From an uncultured Saprospiraceae bacterium (lineage in GTDB: Bacteria; Bacteroidota; Bacteroidia; Chitinophagales; Saprospiraceae), in NCBI GenBank assembly GCA_937981555.1, contig CALJOK010000013.1, positions 1-64,000 of the forward strand: a stretch of DNA of 64,000 bases, written 5' to 3'. Made by a program: the position numbers and the translations under genes. Under the pieces are notes generated by a model that did not search any database, was not told the DNA's origin, and was given only the letters and a program-made list of their open reading frames with translations. Positions 1 to 8,480 of this stretch are shown here, piece after piece. Numbering within the stretch: position 1 is the stretch's first letter; every line of letters starts with the position of its first letter.

Positions 1-2136
1 CATATTTTCTCGATCATCGCCAAGACTTTCTGTATGAGCATTTATTTCGATCTTCAATGCAGGAAATTCATTCATAAGTTTTACCAATTCTTCTAAACGA
101 GAAGAGATATCATTTGTAATGGTATATTTTTTAGATTCAAATTTTACTTTTTCCAAAATAAAGATCATTTCATCTTGCGGAGATTGGAAGGTTAAGTATT
201 CTCTCATTTCTGTAATATTTGCATCACCTATTTTAGTTTTATCTTCTATCGCAAAAGGAGTAGAATCTGTCATTGGTGAATCTATACTTGCTAATCCTTC
301 TTGGAATATGTTTGATGAGTTTCCTTCAGTTGTGTTAGGCAACTCTCCATTATTAGGAACTTCAGTTTCATTTTCCGAATCAAAATATTTGATTGGCTCA
401 AAAGGTAAATTCATGTTGTCTGAAGGAGGAGTGCTATCTTTTGTTATGACAGTTTTTGTTACCTCTTTGGAATTATCATTAGTTTTTATTTCTGATTCAA
501 AAGATTCAAAAGATTCAATCGGATTAAAAGGCAAATCATTTTTTCCAGAAGGAGAAGAAATATCTTTAGTGACTTTAGTTTTATTTTCTTTTTGGGAAAT
601 ATTACTAGAATCATTTTCTGGATCAAAAGACTTCATCAACGAGTCTTCATTATTAGTAGGAACAATTATCACCTCTTCATTGCCCTTTTCTGTGGATGTA
701 TTTTGAGAGACCAAATCTAACTCTTGTAAATCTTTGAGTTGGATTTCAAAATTATCCTCAGAGGAGCTAGTGGTATTTTCAGAAATTGGCTCTACTACTA
801 TCGTCTCATCTTCGGTTGTGGAAACTAAAATTTCTTCCGTTGCTGATGTTTCAGTAATCATACTGCTGGATGATCTATTGTACAAACCATCAATATCAAA
901 GAAATAAATATCATCATCGCCACCTTCACGAGAAGATGCGAACATTCCTTTGGTCAAATCTTTAGAAAGATAAATTGAAACATCATCAGCAGGGCTATTG
1001 ATTGGAGCTCCAATATTACTTGGCTGGCTCCAATTTCCTTTTATATCTTGTTGGCTGACAAAAATATCAAAGCCTCCGTAGGACGTATGTCCTTTTGAAC
1101 AAAAGAATAACTTGCCATCAGAACTCATAAATGGAAAACCTTCATTGGCTGTAGTATTGATTGGAGCATCTAGATTTCTTGCACGACTCCATCCTTTATC
1201 TCCAAGTGTAGAGTAAAAAATATCAGTTCCACCAACACCACCTTTATCAGAAGTAAAAAATAAAGTTTTCCCATCAGGTGAAAAGGTAGGGTGCATGTGA
1301 TTGGAATTGTTGTTACAAAATTCCATTAATTTTACATTTCTAAATCTTCCATCTTTTGTTATTTCAGCTTGATAAAGCATCAAGTTGTATTGATTTTTCC
1401 GATTTGAAACATCACTATTTCTTGAAAAAACTACTAACTTTTCATCAGGTGAAAGAGCGATAGTTCCTGTATTTTTATTTAGATCATTGATTCTCTTTGA
1501 GATTTGATTAGGTGATTTGAAAGTCCCATCATCATTTCCTTTACTTAAATAAATACTTAAAAAATCTCTTCCGGTGAAGCTAGATTTCTTTTTCATAATT
1601 TTAGCACCTGTTCTTCTATCGGAAGAAAAAGCAATTCCACCTCTAAAAAAAACAGGAGCAGAATCGTCCTCTTCAGAATTGTGAGCAAAGGCTTCTACAT
1701 TATTTACAATATAATATGGTTCGATAGTTTGAACTTTATCAATTGATTCGATGAGTGTCCAACCTTTTGGATCACCAGGTTTCTTTTCTGTATATTTTGT
1801 TAACCAAACTTTAGCTTCCTCATATTTTCCTTGACTCATCAAACTCTCACCATAGTAATACCAGGTGATTGGTTTTGCTCTTTTATGTTGAACAATTTCG
1901 GAATAAAGATTTACAGCATTCTCAATATTATTATTGACGCGATAACAATAAGCCAATCTAACGGTTGCACTTAGGTTAGGATTTTTTTCTAAGCCTTCCT
2001 CATAAAGGGGAATTGCTTCAGCATACTTTTTAATTTGGTAACGTTTGTTCGCTTTGTCCAGTTGTTTATTTTGGGCAACCATTTGCGAACTAAAGAGAAG
2101 AATTTGAAAGAAGAAAATTACTTTTAACCACTTCAT
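1..2136 (-). CDS. OmpA-family envelope protein with TPR and PD40 repeats (3' end beyond window)
   Basis: The frame is open from ATG at 2136 to the window edge (712 codons), so the C-terminus is missing. Order of parts: a signal peptide (about residues 1-22, ending MVAQ), TPR-like helices (about 25-115), PD40/WD40-like propeller repeats with motifs such as FSPDGKTLFFTSDKGG and MSSDGKLFFCSKG (about 150-400), a long Ser/Thr/Glu-rich linker (about 415-640), and the start of an OmpA-like peptidoglycan-binding domain (KLMNEFPALKIEINAHTES). This architecture is common in Bacteroidota outer-membrane proteins related to gliding or T9SS accessory functions. It probably anchors the outer membrane to peptidoglycan. 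The linker holds two imperfect copies of a roughly 36-residue unit around DLPFNPIESF and NLPFEPIKYF. The exact role is inferred from family only. Confidence 0.9.
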   Translation of the reverse strand, partial: MKWLKVIFFFQILLFSSQMVAQNKQLDKANKRYQIKKYAEAIPLYEEGLEKNPNLSATVRLAYCYRVNNNIENAVNLYSEIVQHKRAKPITWYYYGESLMSQGKYEEAKVWLTKYTEKKPGDPKGWTLIESIDKVQTIEPYYIVNNVEAFAHNSEEDDSAPVFFRGGIAFSSDRRTGAKIMKKKSSFTGRDFLSIYLSKGNDDGTFKSPNQISKRINDLNKNTGTIALSPDEKLVVFSRNSDVSNRKNQYNLMLYQAEITKDGRFRNVKLMEFCNNNSNHMHPTFSPDGKTLFFTSDKGGVGGTDIFYSTLGDKGWSRARNLDAPINTTANEGFPFMSSDGKLFFCSKGHTSYGGFDIFVSQQDIKGNWSQPSNIGAPINSPADDVSIYLSKDLTKGMFASSREGGDDDIYFFDIDGLYNRSSSSMITETSATEEILVSTTEDETIVVEPISENTTSSSEDNFEIQLKDLQELDLVSQNTSTEKGNEEVIIVPTNNEDSLMKSFDPENDSSNISQKENKTKVTKDISSPSGKNDLPFNPIESFESFESEIKTNDNSKEVTKTVITKDSTPPSDNMNLPFEPIKYFDSENETEVPNNGELPNTTEGNSSNIFQEGLASIDSPMTDSTPFAIEDKTKIGDANITEMREYLTFQSPQDEMIFILEKVKFESKKYTITNDISSRLEELVKLMNEFPALKIEINAHTESLGDDRENM

Positions 2137-2465
2137 GGGAGAATACATTTTTTAAGTTTGTAAGGTCATAGTGTTAGTCGAAAATATTAAAATAATATTA
2201 ATATCAGTCCTTAGATAATATGTATCACAAAAATTGTGCGAGTTTTGTGACATGTGACTTAAAGCATTACCTAGGGTCTCTATAGCGAGTGAAAGACTGC
2301 TAAAGAATTCAATAAAAGTTGTAAATTGAAGCAGCAATTGGAATTCGAATAACGATAAAATATTGATTATCAGTTCGTTATGTTTTCTTTTTCTCTAGAA
2401 AAGTAACTTGTAACCCTCACAAATTATTATTTAAATCATTATTTTCTTATTAAAATAATATACTT
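2137..2465. other. intergenic region between divergent genes
   Basis: This AT-rich stretch separates two genes transcribed away from each other and must hold both promoters. No RNA gene, repeat or conserved ORF is visible. A 61-codon leftward frame here has no recognisable features and is not called. Confidence 0.5.
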
Positions 2466-3134
2466 ATGCGAAATCTATTTTTATTTATTTTTATGACATT
2501 TTTGACAACGATTGGTTTTTCTCAAATGGAAGAAATAACGGAATCAAAAGAAACAATGAAGAAAGGTACCTTTAATGCTATAGTTGTGGAGCTACCAAAT
2601 GCTGATGATAAAGTAGCCTTAAATGTTTGGAAAAGCTTTATTAAAGGATATGGAGCAAAGGCAAAAAAAGTAAAAAAATCAAAAGAATATTTAGCTAGTG
2701 GTGCAATCATTGGAGGATTAAATAATTCTGAAAATGTAGATGTTTATGCCAAAGTTCAAGAGAAAGGAGATGATTCAGAATTAATTGTTTGGATAGAAAT
2801 GGGTGAATTTTATGTTTCATCTGGTTCATTTCCTAGTGATTATACTGCTGCTGTAAGAATGTTAGAAGACTATGTTGTTGAAGTGGCTAAAGAATTAGTC
2901 AATAATGAAATAGAAGATGAAGAGAAAAAGATGAAGAAGATGGAAAAAGAAATGGATAAACTCCAAAAGAAAAATAAGGGTTACCATAAAGACATCGAAA
3001 AAGCAAAAGATGCTATTGCTAAGGCAGAAAAAAATATTGAGGAAAATGAACAATCTCAAAAAGAACAAGCGAGTGTAATCGAATCTCAGCAAAAAGCTTT
3101 GCAAGCACTTAAAGAGAAATTATCAGAAATGTAA
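2466..3134 (+). CDS. secreted protein with C-terminal coiled coil, function unknown
   Basis: 222 residues. Residues 1-19 form a signal peptide (hydrophobic run after MRN, ending GFSQ). A small globular part follows (about 25-140) and then a highly charged Lys/Glu-rich helix from about 145 to the end, with heptad-like spacing typical of a coiled coil. No catalytic motif is seen and I do not recognise the family. The start ATG is the first in frame and directly precedes the signal peptide. The gene stands alone, followed by a structured element and a terminator. Periplasmic or surface location is inferred from the signal peptide. Confidence 0.75.
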   Translation: MRNLFLFIFMTFLTTIGFSQMEEITESKETMKKGTFNAIVVELPNADDKVALNVWKSFIKGYGAKAKKVKKSKEYLASGAIIGGLNNSENVDVYAKVQEKGDDSELIVWIEMGEFYVSSGSFPSDYTAAVRMLEDYVVEVAKELVNNEIEDEEKKMKKMEKEMDKLQKKNKGYHKDIEKAKDAIAKAEKNIEENEQSQKEQASVIESQQKALQALKEKLSEM

Positions 3135-3142
3135 AATAATAG

Positions 3143-3219
3143 AGATTGTTTAAATGTTTTGAATTTTTATTCTACATTTGGTGTACGATTACCTATCGTA
3201 AAAACATTTAAAACAATCT
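3143..3219 (+). other. long hairpin with nested small hairpin downstream of the 222-residue gene
   Basis: Arms 3143-3160 and 3201-3219 are complementary over 18 bp with one bulged A. The loop contains a second perfect 6-bp inverted repeat, TACGAT (3184-3189) and ATCGTA (3195-3200). It sits between the stop codon and a clear terminator, so it would be a 3' UTR structure or a small element. Function unknown. Confidence 0.5.
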
Positions 3220-3230
3220 ATATAGAAATT

Positions 3231-3263
3231 AGCCACGATTCAGAGATGGATCGTGGCTTTTTT
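3231..3263 (+). terminator. Rho-independent terminator
   Basis: A perfect 9-bp stem (AGCCACGAT at 3231-3239 with its complement at 3250-3258) is followed by a run of six T ending at 3263. It ends transcription of the coiled-coil protein gene. Confidence 0.85.
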
Positions 3264-3549
3264 ATGCATAAAATCAAATTGTTTTTTTAAAACTTTTTGT
3301 TTAGATTTTATGTATTTTTACAAAGAGTTGAAAATGAAATCTTAATTCATTTTAGCTTCAAAAAAAACTTTTCCCCATTTTGATTTTTTTTTGAAAAAAA
3401 AGGAAACTTAAATTGAATGGTGAAAATTCACTTTCTAAGGATAGAAAAATAGAAATGAGAGGTTTTTTGTGATGATTACATATTTTTTTTTAGTCAATGT
3501 AACTAATGAAGGCGATTTTAATTTCTTTAATAAAAAAAGAAAAAACGAT

Positions 3550-3597
3550 TTGTCCACATTTTAAAACGTTATCAACATTCTCCATCAGTTATTAACA
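3550..3597 (+). promoter_or_regulatory. cluster of three DnaA-box-like 9-mers
   Basis: TTGTCCACA (3550-3558), TTATCAACA (3569-3577) and TTATTAACA (3589-3597) lie on the same strand with starts 19 and 20 bp apart, about two helical turns. They differ from the general consensus TTATCCACA by one, one and two bases. Same-strand helical phasing next to an AT-rich stretch fits cooperative DnaA binding; this is inference. Confidence 0.45.
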
Positions 3598-3639
3598 TTT
3601 CAATAAATTGTTGGATTATCGAAAATGAGTTTTATGCAT

Positions 3640-3647
3640 TAGATTTG
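3640..3647 (+). promoter_or_regulatory. candidate Bacteroidota -7 element for dnaB
   Basis: TAGATTTG matches the TAnnTTTG -7 consensus of the Bacteroidota housekeeping sigma factor and lies about 105 bp before the dnaB ATG. No convincing -33 TTTG is seen at the normal distance, so the call is weak. Confidence 0.35.
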
Positions 3648-3752
3648 TCATCCTGAATTTATATGAGAAAAACAAAACAGACCATCACACAATCATCCGA
3701 TAATTGATTATCGGAGGCCTAAATTTTTATAATTTTTTTTGAAAGATTAATT

Positions 3753-5258
3753 ATGTCAAACACCAACCAAAATTCAAAAAAGGAATACCAGCTAAGGGGA
3801 AAGAAAAGTGAGCAAGGGGCAGACCTCAGCGCATTCGTATTTGGAAAAGTTCAGCCTCAAGCCATGGCGTTGGAAGAAGCGGTACTCGGAGCAATCATGC
3901 TCGACAAAGATGCCCTTCCAGTTATCATTGATATTTTAAGTAAAGAAAGTTTTTATACAGAATCGCACCAAGCGATTTATACTGCGATGCTTCGTTTGTT
4001 TGAAAAATCGCATCCAGTTGATTTGTTGACGGTGACAGAAGAATTGCGAAAGTCTGCTGAGTTAGAAAAAATTGGTGGACCATATTATTTAGTAGAGTTG
4101 ACGAATCGAGTTGCAAGTGCTGCGAATATCGAGTACCATGCGAGAATCATTTCCCAAAAACACATTCAAAGAGAATTGATAAAAGTGTCTACGAATATTA
4201 TTCGAGATGCTTATGAAGATACAACTGATGTTATCCAATTGTTGGATGATGCAGAACAAGGACTTTTTAACATCACTCAAAATCACATGAATAGTGGTTA
4301 TGAGTCGATGGGAACTTTGGCTTCCAGAGCATTGAAGTTGATCGAAGAAGTTTCGCAAAAAGAAGAAGGATTGACTGGAGTTCCAACTGGTTTTACAGCA
4401 TTGGATCGAATCACTTCTGGTTGGCAACAATCGGATTTGATTATTGTAGCGGCAAGACCAGGTATGGGAAAAACCTCTTTTACGTTGGCTTTGGCTCGAA
4501 ATGCAGCGATGGATTTTGGAAAAGGAGTCGCATTTTTCTCTTTGGAGATGTCAAATGTACAATTGGTGCAAAGGCTGATTTCGATGGAGGCAGAAATTTC
4601 TGGTAGTAAAATGAGAAGTGGTCAACTCGAAGATTATGAGTGGACGCAACTGAATGGTGTGATTGAAAAAATGAGTGAAGTGCCGATTTTTATTGATGAT
4701 ACGGCTGGGATTAATATCTTTGAATTGCGAGCAAAATGTCGTCGATTAAAAATGCAACATGACATTCAAATGGTCGTGATTGATTACTTGCAGTTGATGA
4801 GTGGAGGAGGAGACAAACAAGGAAATCGGGAGCAGGAGATCAGTATGATTTCAAGGGGTTTGAAGTCCTTGGCGAAGGAATTGAGTGTACCCGTGATTGC
4901 ACTTTCACAGTTGAGTCGTGCAGTAGAGACGCGTGGAGGAACGAAGCGACCACAACTTTCGGATCTACGGGAGTCTGGTGCAATTGAGCAGGATGCAGAT
5001 ATTGTTTCGTTTATTTATCGACCGGAATACTATGGGATTTTGGAAGATGAAGAAGGAAATTCACTTAAAGGAACTGGTGAAATCATTATTGCCAAACATA
5101 GAAATGGAGCATTGGATACGGTTAAATTAAGATTTACAGATAAGTTTGCGAAGTTCTCAAATTTAGATGATCCTGATTTTAATGACATTCCTGCTTTACC
5201 GCAAGAAAATATTATTACTCGATCTTCTCGAATGAATGATGAAGATATTCCATTTTAG
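3753..5258 (+). CDS. dnaB: replicative DNA helicase DnaB
   Basis: Hexameric helicase that unwinds DNA at the replication fork and recruits primase. 501 residues, normal length. The N-terminal primase-interacting domain starts near residue 37 (QAMALEEAVLGAIMLDKDA). The RecA-like ATPase domain follows, with Walker A ARPGMGKTS at about 233-241, Walker B VVIDYLQLM near 345, and the DnaB-type motif LRESGAIEQDADIV near 410. There is no intein. The start ATG at 3753 is the first in frame after the leader. The gene is followed by a repeat-like hairpin and an RsuA-family gene in the same direction. Confidence 0.97.
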   Translation: MSNTNQNSKKEYQLRGKKSEQGADLSAFVFGKVQPQAMALEEAVLGAIMLDKDALPVIIDILSKESFYTESHQAIYTAMLRLFEKSHPVDLLTVTEELRKSAELEKIGGPYYLVELTNRVASAANIEYHARIISQKHIQRELIKVSTNIIRDAYEDTTDVIQLLDDAEQGLFNITQNHMNSGYESMGTLASRALKLIEEVSQKEEGLTGVPTGFTALDRITSGWQQSDLIIVAARPGMGKTSFTLALARNAAMDFGKGVAFFSLEMSNVQLVQRLISMEAEISGSKMRSGQLEDYEWTQLNGVIEKMSEVPIFIDDTAGINIFELRAKCRRLKMQHDIQMVVIDYLQLMSGGGDKQGNREQEISMISRGLKSLAKELSVPVIALSQLSRAVETRGGTKRPQLSDLRESGAIEQDADIVSFIYRPEYYGILEDEEGNSLKGTGEIIIAKHRNGALDTVKLRFTDKFAKFSNLDDPDFNDIPALPQENIITRSSRMNDEDIPF

Positions 5259-5281
5259 GATTTGAAATTTAGCAACAGACA

Positions 5282-5354
5282 AACACAGACTGAATTCCTC
5301 ACAAATATATTTCTCGTGATTTTCCTTTGTGGGAAAGTCAGTTCAGTCTGTGTT
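5282..5354. repeat. inverted repeat between dnaB and the RsuA-family gene
   Basis: AACACAGACTGAA (5282-5294) and its exact complement (5342-5354) form a 13-bp stem around a 47-nt loop. The right arm continues into TCTGTGTTCATCTGTGG, a phrase I recall as part of dispersed intergenic repeats in several phyla; that recollection is not verified here. It may be a REP-like element or an mRNA structure. Confidence 0.5.
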
Positions 5355-5376
5355 CATCTGTGGCAAAAAAATAAAT

Positions 5377-6162
5377 ATGAAGAAACCATTCAAGAAAGAT
5401 TTTTTTTCTAAAAAGAAAAACCCCAACTCAACAGACTTTCCAACCGATATAAATCTCGATAATCTTCGACTGAATAAATTCATGGCGCATTGCGGAGTTG
5501 GTACTCGTCGTGCTTGTGAAATTTATATCAAGAAAGGATTGGTAAAAGTGAACGATGAAGTAGCAACCGAAGCAGCCTACCGAGTGCAAAAAGATGATGT
5601 AATAACCTACGAAGGAAAGGTTTTGAATTTGGATAAAAAATACGTGTACGTATTGTTAAATAAACCCAAGAAATATGTTCCCTCATTTGAAAAATTGGAA
5701 GGTGAGAAATCATTTGCCAATATTTTTTCAGATAAAATAAAAGTAGAGATCAAACCAATTGGAAATTTAATTAAATCATCTTTAGGGTTAGTTTTGTTAA
5801 CAGACGATGAAGTTTTGATAGAAAAGTTTTCTAAACCTGAACATCCAATTCGTTCCATTTTTCATTTGACTTTGGAGAAACCGATGTCGGCTGAAACGCG
5901 ACAAGAAGTGGAACCAAGTTTAATTGAAAAATATCCCAACATCCATAGCTTAAGTCACGTTAAAGGAAAAGGTGAAAATGAAATTGGTATCGAATTGAAA
6001 GGGGGAACAGATGAAGAGGTGAAAAGGATATTTGATGAAATTGATTTTCCTATCGAAAAAATAGATCGAGTATTCCTGAATGGTTTAACTAAAAAAGATT
6101 TACCACGAGGACGATTTCGATTTTTAACAGAACAAGAAGCGATATTCCTAAAACATTTCTAG
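5377..6162 (+). CDS. RsuA/RluB-family pseudouridine synthase homologue lacking the catalytic Asp
   Basis: Family members convert uridine to pseudouridine in rRNA. The frame continues upstream to a GTG at 5329 inside a repeat; ATG 5377 gives 261 residues with a lysine-rich start and is preferred. An S4 RNA-binding domain spans about 30-80 (RLNKFMAHCGVGTRRACE). The synthase fold follows, ending in the family motif LPRGRFRFLT. The catalytic loop, normally GRLDxxTxGLLLLT, reads GNLIKSSLGLVLLT at 129-142, so the essential Asp is Ile132. The usual NKPKG is NKPKK. This looks like an RNA-binding pseudoenzyme rather than an active synthase. The reading frame is intact, so it is probably maintained. 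Confidence 0.85.
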   Translation: MKKPFKKDFFSKKKNPNSTDFPTDINLDNLRLNKFMAHCGVGTRRACEIYIKKGLVKVNDEVATEAAYRVQKDDVITYEGKVLNLDKKYVYVLLNKPKKYVPSFEKLEGEKSFANIFSDKIKVEIKPIGNLIKSSLGLVLLTDDEVLIEKFSKPEHPIRSIFHLTLEKPMSAETRQEVEPSLIEKYPNIHSLSHVKGKGENEIGIELKGGTDEEVKRIFDEIDFPIEKIDRVFLNGLTKKDLPRGRFRFLTEQEAIFLKHF

Positions 6163-6232
6163 AATCTAACGTGGTGGCCTGCTTCAGCTGACCATAAAAA
6201 AAGAGTATAGCTATTATTTCTAAAAGAACTAA

Positions 6233-7636
6233 ATGAGTAAGAAAGGACACTCCGAAGACTTAGGCACCAAACCCATAGGACAACTCCTCCGCTCGCAAGC
6301 CATCCCCGCTTCGATCGGAATTCTTATCATGTCAGTCTATGGAATAGTTGATACAATTTTTGTAGGTCGATGGATTGGTTCGATGGCGATTGGAGCAATC
6401 ACAGTAGTTCTTCCCATTACTTTTTTGATCGCTTCCATTGGAATGTCGATAGGAATCGGAGGCTCGTCTGTCATCTCAAGAGCACTAGGTGAAGGCAATG
6501 AAAAACGAGCTTATCAAACCTTTGGTAATCAAATCACCCTTACTTTATTGATTGCGATTTCAGTAGTCATCTTTGGATTATTTTTCCAAGAAGAGATTTT
6601 GCAAGCCTTCGGTGGAAAGGGAGACATCCTTCCTTATGCCAAAATATATTTCCAAATAGTTTTATTAGGAGTACCATTTTTAGCTTGGGCTATGATGGCG
6701 AATAATGTGATGCGAGCCTTGGGACAACCCAAAATGGCAATGGTCACCTTGATCGCACCTGCCATTGCGAATGCGATTTTAGATCCACTTTTGATTGTTT
6801 ATTTTGATATGGGAATGGCTGGTGCAGCATGGGCGACGACGATGGGATATGTAGCGAGTGCGGGTTTCACGATTTGGTTTTTTGCAAGTGGAAGATCGGA
6901 AATGGAATTTTCATGGGACTCCTTAAAGTTACGGGCAGATATTGTTAAAGAAATATTTTCCATCGGTGGAGTGACCTTAGCTCGGCAAGGAACGATAAGT
7001 GTTTTGGCGATCGTGTTAAATAATACGTTGTATGGTTATGGAGGAGAAATGAGTTTGGCAGTTTTTGGTATTATTAACCGAGTAATGTTTTTTGCGAACT
7101 TCCCCGTCTTGGGAATGGTGCAAGGATTTTTACCGATTGCAGGATTTAATTATGGTGCAAAAAAATATGGTCGAGTTCGAGAAGTCATCTTTAAATCAAT
7201 TGGTTGGGGAACGGCTATGTCATTTATTATTTTTGGTTGCATTTTATTTTTTGCTGAAGAATTGGGAGGCATTTTTACGAATGAACAAGAAATGATTGAC
7301 CAAACAGCGCCTGCTTTGATTGCGGTCTTTTTGGCTACACCGACTTTGGTTATGCAGCTGATTGGTTCGGCTTATTATCAAGCGATTGGAAAAGCATGGC
7401 CTGCGTTATTTTTGAGTTTATTGAAACAAGGGATTTTGATGATTCCATTGATCTTGATTATGCCAAGGTATTTTGGATTGGAAGGTGTTTGGTATTCTTT
7501 CCCAATTGCAGATGCAGGAACAGCGATTATTAATTTTTTCTTTTTAAGATATGCGTATCGGAAATTGACGGTGGAAGAAGCGGAGAGTTTTGAGGATGAG
7601 GAGGTGTTGGATGCGGGGGTGAAGTTTGAGAAATAA
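6233..7636 (+). CDS. MATE-family multidrug/Na+ or H+ antiporter
   Basis: Inner-membrane exporter of cationic or other small molecules driven by an ion gradient. 467 residues with about 12 transmembrane segments arranged in two halves. The N-terminal half contains MSVYGIVDTIFVGRWIGSMA, the family signature around the first two helices, and the second half repeats the pattern (LYGYGGEMSLAVFGIINRVM). Length fits the family (about 450). The C-terminal tail is acidic. The gene follows the RsuA-like gene by 70 bp and ends at a strong terminator. Substrate cannot be told from sequence. Confidence 0.92.
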   Translation: MSKKGHSEDLGTKPIGQLLRSQAIPASIGILIMSVYGIVDTIFVGRWIGSMAIGAITVVLPITFLIASIGMSIGIGGSSVISRALGEGNEKRAYQTFGNQITLTLLIAISVVIFGLFFQEEILQAFGGKGDILPYAKIYFQIVLLGVPFLAWAMMANNVMRALGQPKMAMVTLIAPAIANAILDPLLIVYFDMGMAGAAWATTMGYVASAGFTIWFFASGRSEMEFSWDSLKLRADIVKEIFSIGGVTLARQGTISVLAIVLNNTLYGYGGEMSLAVFGIINRVMFFANFPVLGMVQGFLPIAGFNYGAKKYGRVREVIFKSIGWGTAMSFIIFGCILFFAEELGGIFTNEQEMIDQTAPALIAVFLATPTLVMQLIGSAYYQAIGKAWPALFLSLLKQGILMIPLILIMPRYFGLEGVWYSFPIADAGTAIINFFFLRYAYRKLTVEEAESFEDEEVLDAGVKFEK

Positions 7637-7660
7637 GGAGAAATACATTTTTATAAAAAA

Positions 7661-7693
7661 GCCTCATCAAAATAATTTTGATGAGGCTTTTTT
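7661..7693 (+). terminator. Rho-independent terminator after the MATE gene
   Basis: GCCTCATCAAAAT (7661-7673) pairs with 7675-7687 and is followed by TTTTTT. An A-run precedes it, so it can also serve the leftward gene cluster ending at 7874. Confidence 0.85.
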
Positions 7694-7873
7694 ATATTTG
7701 GAAATAATTATTTTTACTACGCAGAAAGATTGCGCACTTGCGACCTACCTTTGGTTTAAATTATTTCAAAAAGATAAAATGAAGAAGGAAATTTTTATAA
7801 ATATATTTAATCAAAGCATTCAGTTTATTTCTGAAAACTGGAAAAGGCGGTGTAATAATTTGCAGCAATGGAT

Positions 7874-8467
7874 TTAAAATTTTAAAACACGATATTTTAC
7901 ACCAATTGAAAAGGCAAGTAAATTTTTTATTCCAAGAATCCTTTTACTCCTATTCCAGTCAGCTACATGAAATGTTTCAAAAAATAAATTCGCTTTATTA
8001 GATGTTTTATAAAAAACACCTGCTCTAACACCAATCTTTGTACGACTAATAATTTTCTTATAATTAGGTTCTATTATTAATGGAAGAGAAATAGAGAGTT
8101 CCAATTTTGGAATTTTTTTAGAATGGAAAAGAGAACCTGGTTCTAAGGCAAAAAAACTTCGTCGTCTCCAATTTCTGACGCCATTAATTTCAGAATCTAC
8201 ATAAAGGCTTGTAAATTTTATCTGAGAAAAAAATCTAAACCCATCAACTCCAAATCGTGAAAACACAGAATAACCCAACCCATTTCCTGAACTAATAGGT
8301 GCAATATCATTTCTGTATTTGATCAAGGGTGAATAATCAATAGAGATTCCAATATCCATTTGTCTTTTGAATTCAGTTTGTCCATAAACAGGAAAAATTA
8401 TTACTCCATGGAGAAAAATAAATAAAATCGTTTTTTTTATTGAAATGAGATTATAATATAAATTCAT
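7874..8467 (-). CDS. putative outer-membrane beta-barrel protein, unknown function
   Basis: 197 residues with a signal peptide (about 1-29, ending YG). The rest is rich in alternating hydrophobic/aromatic strands (KIGVRAGVFYK, FSIGVKYRVLKF) and ends in a hydrophobic residue followed by F, as outer-membrane barrels often do. No known domain is recognised. It is the last gene of a leftward group with two lipoproteins (8481-9278 and 9388-10761), 13 bp after the nearer one, so co-transcription with it is likely. Confidence 0.65.
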   Translation of the reverse strand: MNLYYNLISIKKTILFIFLHGVIIFPVYGQTEFKRQMDIGISIDYSPLIKYRNDIAPISSGNGLGYSVFSRFGVDGFRFFSQIKFTSLYVDSEINGVRNWRRRSFFALEPGSLFHSKKIPKLELSISLPLIIEPNYKKIISRTKIGVRAGVFYKTSNKANLFFETFHVADWNRSKRILGIKNLLAFSIGVKYRVLKF

Positions 8468-8480
8468 TATATTTTTTTAA

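Larger units (their letters stand above)
3264..3752. other. AT-rich intergenic region upstream of dnaB
   Basis: About 490 bp without a gene. It contains several long A and T runs, the DnaA-box-like cluster at 3550-3597, a candidate promoter at 3640-3647, and a perfect 8-bp-arm palindrome at 3697-3714 (core CCGATAAT) shortly before the dnaB start. The combination could be a dnaB control region or a replication origin; the sequence alone does not decide. Confidence 0.5.

Noticed and set aside
119-706. 195-codon rightward frame
   Set aside because: It is antisense to the linker of the OmpA/PD40 gene, whose frame is open from 2136 to the edge with clear domains; the rightward frame has no protein features.
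7626-7877. 83-codon rightward frame after the MATE gene
   Set aside because: It overlaps the end of the MATE gene and runs through a clear terminator hairpin; the translation resembles no protein.
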